Below are positions 6,707-12,742 of a DNA stretch of 12,742 nt, one piece after another. Origin of the DNA: Bacteroidales bacterium (lineage in GTDB: Bacteria > Bacteroidota > Bacteroidia > Bacteroidales > JAOZVK01); NCBI GenBank assembly GCA_029938185.1, contig JAOZVK010000112.1, positions 1-12,742 on the forward strand, given 5' to 3'. Made by a program: the position numbers and the translations under genes. The notes below the pieces were generated by a model that saw nothing but the letters and a program-made list of their open reading frames with translations, had not been told where the DNA came from and searched no databases. Each line of letters begins with the position of its first letter. The stretch's first letter is position 1.

Positions 6707-9339
6707 TTGTTATTATTGTTTTTTAATTCAACACCTGCTTCATCAGCAATTTTTTGTAATTTTTTTTCAAGTATTTTATTAAAAATAACTTCGTCGTATC
6801 CTTTTTCTGTTCTAATACGTTCGCCTTCTTTATGAGAAGAAGGAAATATATCTTGAAAATCAAATATCGGCGAACTTAAAATATTTTCGGGCGGTAATTC
6901 CGATAATTTTATATCAAGTTTTTCAAGAGTTATACCGTCCTCTTTGTTTCTATCCACTAATAATAAAACAGAATTTTCGGGTGCACCAAGTAGTGGTATT
7001 GGACTGTGAGTTGAAACAATAAATTGAATTTTGGGAAAGTTTTCGGTAAATTTCATTACCATTTCTTTTTGCCAAATCGGGTGTAAATGCAAATCAAACT
7101 CGTCAATTATTACAATACCTTTTAAATCTTCAATATCGTCTTGTTGCTCTGATAGACGTAAAATAATATCTCCTGCAATGGCAATTACACTTCTGAAACC
7201 TGCTGCTAATTCAGTGAAAATAAGTTTTTTGTCGCTATCTCGTTCTGTATATTTGACAATATTTTTTGATTTTTCTTGCTTAATTTCAATATCTATAATG
7301 TAAGGTGAAAGTAATTTTAATAAAATTTCTTTTGCTTTATCATAATATTTTCTCTGATTTTCATTTTGCCAGTCTATTAATCCGTCTTCAATATTACGTA
7401 AAATTCCGTCTGCATTAAATAAGTTGTATGTTTTAGTTTTTTTCTTGTCTGCTCCTTCGATATTTAAACGTGAAGTGCCGTAAACTGCAAACTGATTTAT
7501 TTGTGTAAATCTCTCATCGTTTTTACTTGATATAATATTATCTATTCCATTGCCTTTTATTTTAACATAAATATCTTCTTCGGTTAAAATTGTTTTATCA
7601 TCTTTATTTCCGTATAATCCTATAAGCAAAGCTCGCAAAACAGAAGTTTTACCGTAACCGTTCTCGCCTGTTAAAAAAGTCCATTGTGCATTTTCGGGGA
7701 TTTCAATATTTTCAATATTCTTTATTCCCTGAAAATTTTTAATTGAAAACGAATTTATTGAAATTTTATCTTTTTGTGTTTCATATTTCATTGGTGTTTC
7801 AAAACTCCTTAATAAAACGTCATAGATAAACATGCCCTCATTAACCGGATGCGGAACAAGTCCTCGTTCTGTTTTTTCTTGATAATCAGAAACATTCCAA
7901 AAGTAATTTTCTTTATCTTCTGTATGTTCAAAAGACAACCCAAAAGATGTAACGAGCAATTCAAATTCATTTTTCCACGATTTGTCTTGCGGTAGAATAT
8001 TTATTTCGGGAATATGCTCTGAAATATTACTTATTATGGCTTTTGTATAATTTAAAGCATATTTATTTCCGTTGTCATGTAAAATGAATTCTGAAAAACG
8101 GTTAAATTCAGGTAATTTAGAACCACCACCATAAATAAAACAAGGTTGATTTTCAAATTGTTTTACTGCTTTGTGCTTTGGAAATTTCCAGTAAACTCTA
8201 CTGTTAAATATTTTGTAAATCTTTTGGTCGAGTTTTTTATATACTCTTTTTAATGCGATATAATATCTATCAGTAAAATCATTAGTTATATCTTTTAATA
8301 TTTCATAATTTGCAATTTCTTCTTCTGCACTTTTGATTTGCTCTGTTGTGTAATTGTATGTGTCAAGATTTATTTTATTTTCTTCTGCATTTTTGATTTG
8401 CTCTGTCGTGTAATTATCAAGATAATTAATATACACATTGTTTGCCGCAATAATGTATGCTTCTGCGGCAAGATAGCTTATAGTGTAATCTTTATTTACT
8501 TTAAAAAAAGAAATATCACTACTGCCTGCCCCTATATCCAAAGCACAATAAAATCCAGGTAAAATTTTCTTTTTATGGACAAGAAAAGTTAAACCTGCTG
8601 CTGTTTCAGGAAAAACAGATAAACTATTTTTTATTAATAAGTCTTTAAAATTTGTTTCCTCTGCTTGTTTTTTTATTTGTTTTAATAAATTTTCAATAAG
8701 TTCAATAAGTTCTTTTGAAGTTTTGTTATGAAAATTATCAACTGTTCTGACTTCTTTTTGTAACAATTCTGACAACAAAAGAATTGTTTCAAATTTTCTG
8801 CGTCTGATAATATTTACCTTTTTAGAATATTCAGTCGGAATACCGAGTTGAATTGAAAATTGAAGTTCTGTATCTGATGCTTTTGGCAATAAGTTGTATT
8901 TTTTTATAATAGCGCCACCGCCTTGTATTTTATCTTTATTCTCTTTTTTGTATTTATCTTTGATGAAAAACAAAAGATTTGTGAGGTATAAAACAGATAA
9001 AAATTCAGGTGTGAAAGGGTCAAAATTTTTCTTCTTTGAATATATTTGATTTTCTTCTTTAAATCCTGAAACAACTTTAAATTCGCTGTCTTCTGCCGAA
9101 GCAATTTTAAAATAGTTATATATTTTTTTGCTTTCTATTTCTTTTTCAAAACCATAACTAAACTTGTCATTTTCTAACCATTCTATACGAGATGGTAAAA
9201 AAAATGTTGTTTTATTTTCGGCATCAGTAAATTCAATAAATTCATGTTTTTCGGGTTTTGCAGATGAGTGAAGCACACAAACTTTACTCTGATATGTTCC
9301 AAAATCTAAACCTATATTATATTTTATTATGTTTTTCAT
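6703..9339 (-). CDS. Fusion of Hsp70/actin-type ATPase domain with PtuA/COG3950-like ABC ATPase
   Basis: The 878-residue protein has two complete-looking ATPase domains. Residues 1 to about 475 show the Hsp70/actin fold signatures: phosphate 1 (GLDFGTYQSK, 10-19), an Hsp70-like strand (IQLGIPTEY, 163-171), connect 1 (PETAAGLTF, 244-252), phosphate 2 (LDIGAGSSDIS, 267-277) and adenosine motif (YGGGSKLP, 403-410). There is no Hsp70 substrate-binding domain. Instead, from about residue 524 there is an ABC-type ATPase: Walker A (GENGYGKTS, 558-566), YGTSR (620-624), a variant signature (LAAGFRS, 711-717), Walker B (IVIIDEFD, 742-749) and a switch histidine (STHSP, 776-780). Walker A to signature is only about 150 residues, so there is no long coiled-coil arm. 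The ABC part matches the COG3950/AAA_21 style of PtuA and retron-linked ATPases. It shares one base with the helicase stop upstream and overlaps the HNH start by four bases. I infer a Septu-like effector ATPase with an added regulatory or sensing head. Confidence 0.92.
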   Translation of the reverse strand: MKNIIKYNIGLDFGTYQSKVCVLHSSAKPEKHEFIEFTDAENKTTFFLPSRIEWLENDKFSYGFEKEIESKKIYNYFKIASAEDSEFKVVSGFKEENQIYSKKKNFDPFTPEFLSVLYLTNLLFFIKDKYKKENKDKIQGGGAIIKKYNLLPKASDTELQFSIQLGIPTEYSKKVNIIRRRKFETILLLSELLQKEVRTVDNFHNKTSKELIELIENLLKQIKKQAEETNFKDLLIKNSLSVFPETAAGLTFLVHKKKILPGFYCALDIGAGSSDISFFKVNKDYTISYLAAEAYIIAANNVYINYLDNYTTEQIKNAEENKINLDTYNYTTEQIKSAEEEIANYEILKDITNDFTDRYYIALKRVYKKLDQKIYKIFNSRVYWKFPKHKAVKQFENQPCFIYGGGSKLPEFNRFSEFILHDNGNKYALNYTKAIISNISEHIPEINILPQDKSWKNEFELLVTSFGLSFEHTEDKENYFWNVSDYQEKTERGLVPHPVNEGMFIYDVLLRSFETPMKYETQKDKISINSFSIKNFQGIKNIENIEIPENAQWTFLTGENGYGKTSVLRALLIGLYGNKDDKTILTEEDIYVKIKGNGIDNIISSKNDERFTQINQFAVYGTSRLNIEGADKKKTKTYNLFNADGILRNIEDGLIDWQNENQRKYYDKAKEILLKLLSPYIIDIEIKQEKSKNIVKYTERDSDKKLIFTELAAGFRSVIAIAGDIILRLSEQQDDIEDLKGIVIIDEFDLHLHPIWQKEMVMKFTENFPKIQFIVSTHSPIPLLGAPENSVLLLVDRNKEDGITLEKLDIKLSELPPENILSSPIFDFQDIFPSSHKEGERIRTEKGYDEVIFNKILEKKLQKIADEAGVELKNNNNK
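8320..8415 (-). repeat. In-frame tandem duplication with 60-base period inside the fusion gene
   Basis: Two copies of a 35-base core (8321-8355 and 8381-8415) differ at two positions and are exactly 60 bases apart, keeping frame. They encode NYTTEQIK(N/S)AEE twice, at residues 309-320 and 329-340. The repeat lies between the phosphate 2 and adenosine motifs of the Hsp70-like domain, where an exposed subdomain is expected. The high identity suggests a recent duplication. Confidence 0.9.
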
Positions 9340-9341
9340 TA
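9337..9341 (-). other. TAATG stop/start overlap, helicase to ATPase fusion
   Basis: The TAA stop of the helicase shares one base with the ATG of the Hsp70-ABC fusion. Such an overlap usually means termination-reinitiation coupling and fixed stoichiometry. No Shine-Dalgarno precedes the second start, as is normal in Bacteroidota. Confidence 0.85.
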
Positions 9342-12300
9342 GTCAATAATTTGTAAATAATTTACAGATATAAGTTTATTGTTAAATTGCATTTTATTTT
9401 TTTTCAATTTTTGTAAATCGTTTAATCGTTTTGCTTTGTCAAATTTTATGTTTTCAATTTCCTTACTACGCATTCTTATTATATTTGCATCCTCGCTTTC
9501 ATCTAACAAATTTTGTTTTCTCTTTATAATGCTGTTATAATATATTTCTTCTCTTTTTCTTATCATTTCAATTTTGGAAATATATTTTGCATTTTCTTTT
9601 TTTTCTATTTTTCTTCTTTGCTTTAATATTTCTCTATTGGCTATTGTCTTAAATTCACTAACAAACTGCTCGTTAAAATTATAGTCTATTGTAGGTTCTT
9701 TGGCTTTTGTTTGAGCTAATCCGAAAATATATTCACAAGTATTGTTTTCAATTATTTTAGGCTTATCACCTGAAAATTCTGTTAATACAGGCTTGAAAAA
9801 GGTAGTTTCTGTTATTTTATTTGTAAAAGGTTCTCGTTTTTTTATCATTATGCCGTAAACAACGAGTATGTATGAACCGACAGGCAAGGAAAACTCGTTA
9901 TCAATACTATCTTTATGCAGGGCTATTCTGAAAGCCTGATTTTTATCTTTCTTTTGTTTTATGAAAAATTCAGTTGTTCCGTTAATTATCGGGTGTAAAG
10001 GATTTATGAATTCAATTTTTGGATTTTTAAAAGCATATTCTTGATTAAATGTAATAGGTATTCTTGTGTTATCAATGTTTTTTCTTTTAAATTCTTTATA
10101 TAACAAACCAACATCAGAGCTTGGTGTAAAACTTTTATTATTCTCAATAAAATTATTAATTATATTTTTATTATTGTTAGGTAATACAATGTAATATTTA
10201 TCTTTTATTGTAACATCTTTTACTAACCTACATGCCGGTAGTTCTGCTCTAAAAATACTTCGTATGTAATTTTTAATTTCTGTCTCGGTAGGGTATTTAT
10301 TGTTAATTTCAATATCCTTAATTGCATTTTCAAAAGCGTAGTCAATACTAATAGAATGTTTTTGTTCTTCTTTTATTTTTTCAAGGTCTAATCTTCTATT
10401 TTCGAGAGCAAATGCAACACTATCAATTTTTTTATTTCTTTCTTCTTCGGTTAATTTTTTGTTTCCGTAAAGTTCTTGTTCTAATTTATCAAAACTGATA
10501 ATATTTTGGTCATCAACAAGTATTTCTTCAAGGTCTCCAAGTGCTTCTTGAAAAATTTTAATACGGTCAAGTAATCTATTAAATATTTGTTCTTCAATAG
10601 TACCTTTTATAACCATTGTGTAAATATTTATTTTACTTTCTTCTTGTCCCACTCTATCAATTCTACCTATTCTTTGTTCCACAACCATGGGATTCCATGG
10701 TAAATCATAATTTACGATTGTATCACAAAATTGCAAATCAATACCTTCACTACCAACCTCTGATGATAGCAAGATTTTGATATTTTTATTTTCTCTGAAA
10801 TTATCAATTCTTTTTTTTCTGTCATTCATTCCTCCGTAAATAATTTCAGTCTCTGTATTAAGCTCATTTTCTATTCTTGCTTTTAAATACAACAATGTTT
10901 TACGGAAAAATGAGAAAATAATTATTTTTTTGCCTTCTTGTAGAACATGTTTGTTAATTATTTTATTTTCAAGTTGTGAATATTTATTGTCAGTTTCTTT
11001 TGGATAAATTCCTTTTATTAAATCTGTTTCATTTTCAAAAAACGCAGGAATACAACTTGTAATTTGGCGTTTTTTCATAATTAGTCCTAATATACTTTTT
11101 TTGTAATCATATTCTTTTATAACAGAATTATATAAACTCCACTCTTCGTTTGAAAATTCAACAGAAACAGACATTGGGATTCTTTTAACTCTGTTTGTTT
11201 CAACATCACGTTTTCTTGTTCTTGTATATATATTATTAATAGAACTTAACTCCGTTAAAAAATCTATTATTTTTGCTCTATTTCCAACTGTATCTGTTTC
11301 ATTTTTTAATAGTTTAATTGCTTCTTCGTAATAATAATTGTCCTTAAAGTATTCCGGAACTTTCTCATTGTAAAAAAAATCTTCTTTCTTAACCTCCTCG
11401 TTTTCTATAAATTCAGCAATTTTTGGAAGAATAACCTCTTCTTGTTGCAACATTGTAATTGCTTTTACAAATGGTTTATTATTGGACAATGCAATTTCAA
11501 ATTTATCATATTCATCAAATTCTCTTTCATCTAATAAATTTAATAAATTAAAAAGATTTTCGAGACTTATCATTATCGGTGTTGCCGTAAGAAAAATTGC
11601 AGAATTAGAATTATTTAATACTTTTTTTAATCCTTTATGATTTAATGTGTTTTTATTTCTTAATCTGTGAGCCTCATCACAAATAACTAAATCAAAGTTT
11701 TTCTCGTTCTCTTCAATTAGTTTTAATATTTTATTCTTTTCTATTTTATCATCTCTTGTTTTCGCTTTTTTAATAATTTCACTTCCGATAGTTGTTTTAT
11801 CGTGTTCTTTATTAAACGTGTCTTTATCAATATGTTTTAAAATTTCCTTTTCAAAATCTTTTTGTTCTAAAAAGACTTTATCTTGAATTGTGTATAAAAC
11901 ATTTAAGTTTTCATTAATACCTTCAAGTTCCTCAATTTTATCTTCTCTAAGAATAAATTTGAAGTTGTCGGTTCGTAATTGTTCGTAATTTATTATAGCT
12001 TTAATGCTTTCGTCAAAGTTTCCAAATTCTTTTAATTTATCTTCAAAATCCTTTCGTTTTTCATAAATTTTGAAGTTAAAATAAAACTTATTTAACATTT
12101 CTTCTTGCCACTTTTCAGTTAAAGATTTAGAACAAACAATCAGAACATTATTTAATTCTTTCCTTGCCGAAAGTTCGAGCATAATATTTCCGGCTTCAAT
12201 TGTTTTTCCAAGACCTACTTCATCTGCAATTAATAATCTTCGATTAATTGATTTTAAGAATTTTATTAATGGTCGGTATTGGTATCCAAAAAATTTTATT

Positions 12301-12599
12301 CTTGATGCTTTAAATGTTGAAATTGTATTATTTGAAACATTATTTATTTTTGCAATTGTATTTGCAATACCAAAATCACGATAATCGTCTAAGTTATCTT
12401 CTGCAAAATAATCCCAAGCGTCTTTTTTTATAACAAATTCGGTTAAATCACTTTCATACAGACTTTCTACATTACCGTCAGGGTATTGAACTTCATAAGC
12501 AAATTCTCCGTCTATCTCTCCAAGTATACCGCTGATAATTACTTTGATATTTGGATTGTTTTTTAAAGAAACTTTATCTTCTATATTAAATTTTGTCAT
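9339..12599 (-). CDS. SNF2/RapA-like DEAH-box helicase, first gene of the candidate defence operon
   Basis: The 1086-residue protein is a superfamily 2 helicase/translocase of the SNF2 group, expected to hydrolyse ATP and move along or remodel DNA or protein-DNA complexes. Visible motifs are motif I (DEVGLGKT, residues 126-133), motif II (DEAH, 308-311), motif III (LTATP, 337-341), motif V (SSEVGSEGIDLQ, 612-623) and motif VI (QRIGRIDRVGQ, 642-652). Residues 1-58 look like a small beta-rich SH3/KOW or chromo-like module. About 70 extra charged residues lie between motif Ib (NYEQLR, 204-209) and motif II. Residues about 985-1070 are Lys/Glu-rich and probably coiled coil. No nuclease motif is seen. 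The overall layout resembles RapA/HepA and DISARM DrmD helicases, but I cannot assign it to either. The ATG at 12599 is bounded by an in-frame stop at 12609-12611. Its stop overlaps the next start. Family confident; role in defence inferred from neighbours. Confidence 0.94.
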   Translation of the reverse strand: MTKFNIEDKVSLKNNPNIKVIISGILGEIDGEFAYEVQYPDGNVESLYESDLTEFVIKKDAWDYFAEDNLDDYRDFGIANTIAKINNVSNNTISTFKASRIKFFGYQYRPLIKFLKSINRRLLIADEVGLGKTIEAGNIMLELSARKELNNVLIVCSKSLTEKWQEEMLNKFYFNFKIYEKRKDFEDKLKEFGNFDESIKAIINYEQLRTDNFKFILREDKIEELEGINENLNVLYTIQDKVFLEQKDFEKEILKHIDKDTFNKEHDKTTIGSEIIKKAKTRDDKIEKNKILKLIEENEKNFDLVICDEAHRLRNKNTLNHKGLKKVLNNSNSAIFLTATPIMISLENLFNLLNLLDEREFDEYDKFEIALSNNKPFVKAITMLQQEEVILPKIAEFIENEEVKKEDFFYNEKVPEYFKDNYYYEEAIKLLKNETDTVGNRAKIIDFLTELSSINNIYTRTRKRDVETNRVKRIPMSVSVEFSNEEWSLYNSVIKEYDYKKSILGLIMKKRQITSCIPAFFENETDLIKGIYPKETDNKYSQLENKIINKHVLQEGKKIIIFSFFRKTLLYLKARIENELNTETEIIYGGMNDRKKRIDNFRENKNIKILLSSEVGSEGIDLQFCDTIVNYDLPWNPMVVEQRIGRIDRVGQEESKINIYTMVIKGTIEEQIFNRLLDRIKIFQEALGDLEEILVDDQNIISFDKLEQELYGNKKLTEEERNKKIDSVAFALENRRLDLEKIKEEQKHSISIDYAFENAIKDIEINNKYPTETEIKNYIRSIFRAELPACRLVKDVTIKDKYYIVLPNNNKNIINNFIENNKSFTPSSDVGLLYKEFKRKNIDNTRIPITFNQEYAFKNPKIEFINPLHPIINGTTEFFIKQKKDKNQAFRIALHKDSIDNEFSLPVGSYILVVYGIMIKKREPFTNKITETTFFKPVLTEFSGDKPKIIENNTCEYIFGLAQTKAKEPTIDYNFNEQFVSEFKTIANREILKQRRKIEKKENAKYISKIEMIRKREEIYYNSIIKRKQNLLDESEDANIIRMRSKEIENIKFDKAKRLNDLQKLKKNKMQFNNKLISVNYLQIID

Positions 12600-12660
12600 C
12601 TTAATATTTTATTGTCAAATTTATTTTTGCAAAAATAGTAATGTTTTTATTTTCTTACTC
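12600..12660 (-). promoter_or_regulatory. Probable promoter of the helicase-ATPase-HNH operon
   Basis: On the minus strand, TATTTTTG at 12637-12630 fits the Bacteroidota -7 consensus TAnnTTTG. It lies about 30 bases before the ATG, giving a short leader. No clear -33 TTTG is seen; the upstream DNA is A-tract rich. A perfect 12-base palindrome, TTTTTGCAAAAA (12624-12635), overlaps the box and could be an operator, though A+T richness weakens this. Confidence 0.45.
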
Positions 12661-12685
12661 GGTTATCGGTGATTTTTTAATTAAT

Positions 12686-12723
12686 GCTATCGGATATGTG
12701 TGTGGTTGCGGTTATTTTTTTTT
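12686..12723. repeat. Short repeated intergenic module, copy upstream of the first operon
   Basis: The core GCTATCGGATATGTG (12686-12700) is followed by TGTGGTTGCGGTTATTTTTT, aligning with 5740-5777 in the same orientation. A related GTTATCGG lies just before it at 12662-12669. The final bases of the window (12733-12742, TCGCTTGCGA) form a four-base stem and may belong to a longer element cut by the edge. Confidence 0.55.
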
Positions 12724-12742
12724 ATTTTTTTTTCGCTTGCGA

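Noticed and set aside
6760..11379. Eight-base A or T runs inside the fusion and helicase genes (6760-6767, 9197-9204, 9397-9404, 11372-11379) as phase-variation tracts
   Set aside because: Such runs are expected by chance at this A+T content, and none lies at a 5' end in the way typical contingency genes use them.
9339..12599. Helicase as Zorya ZorD or a canonical DISARM gene
   Set aside because: No ZorA/B/C, DISARM methyltransferase, DrmA, DrmB or phospholipase-D gene is present, and no nuclease domain is seen at its C-terminus.
12662..12669. GTTATCGG as part of an integron attC site
   Set aside because: It does not fit the GTTRRRY core, and no paired complementary core or integrase is visible.
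1..12742. CRISPR array, tRNA, rRNA, retron RNA or insertion sequence
   Set aside because: Gene-free DNA totals only about 330 bases in three short pieces. None holds regular spaced repeats, a tRNA-like fold, a reverse transcriptase neighbour or a transposase.

Overview
The window is about 70% A+T. Six genes, all on the minus strand, fill almost all of it. Start codons have A-rich leaders without Shine-Dalgarno motifs, and both leader regions carry a TAnnTTTG-type -7 box. Together with the codon use, this points to a member of the Bacteroidota (inference; no taxonomic marker gene is present). The gene content suggests part of a defence island.

Layout, in the direction of transcription (right to left). 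(1) 12742-12600: a leader with a likely promoter and a short repeated intergenic module. (2) 12599-5789: a tightly coupled three-gene operon. It encodes a 1086-residue SNF2/RapA-like DEAH helicase, an 878-residue fusion of an Hsp70/actin-type ATPase domain to an RecF/SMC-like ABC ATPase (COG3950/PtuA type), and a 305-residue HNH endonuclease of the kind paired with such ATPases in Septu (PtuB) and some retrons. The genes join at TAATG and ATGA overlaps. (3) 5788-5650: a 139-base spacer with a second promoter of the same design and another copy of the repeated module. (4) 5649-49: a type III restriction-modification operon in the order res, dinD, mod, with 5-base and 1-base gaps. (5) 48-1: a tail resembling the repeated module in the opposite orientation.

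How the parts may work together: in the first operon the ABC ATPase and HNH protein form a recognisable Septu-like effector pair. The unusual part is the Hsp70-like nucleotide-binding domain fused in front of the ABC domain, in the same operon as a SNF2-family helicase. I infer a three-component antiphage or anti-plasmid system in which the helicase and the Hsp70-like module supply recognition or control and the HNH protein cuts nucleic acid. I know of no named system with this composition, but absence from my memory is not proof of novelty. In the second operon, Mod recognises and methylates a short DNA site, Res is the translocase/nuclease that cuts unmodified DNA, and DinD, a RecA-inhibitor family protein, may temper recombination or the SOS response around restriction breaks. 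The short repeat near both operon starts, and inverted beyond the end of mod, suggests the two systems were assembled as separate modules.
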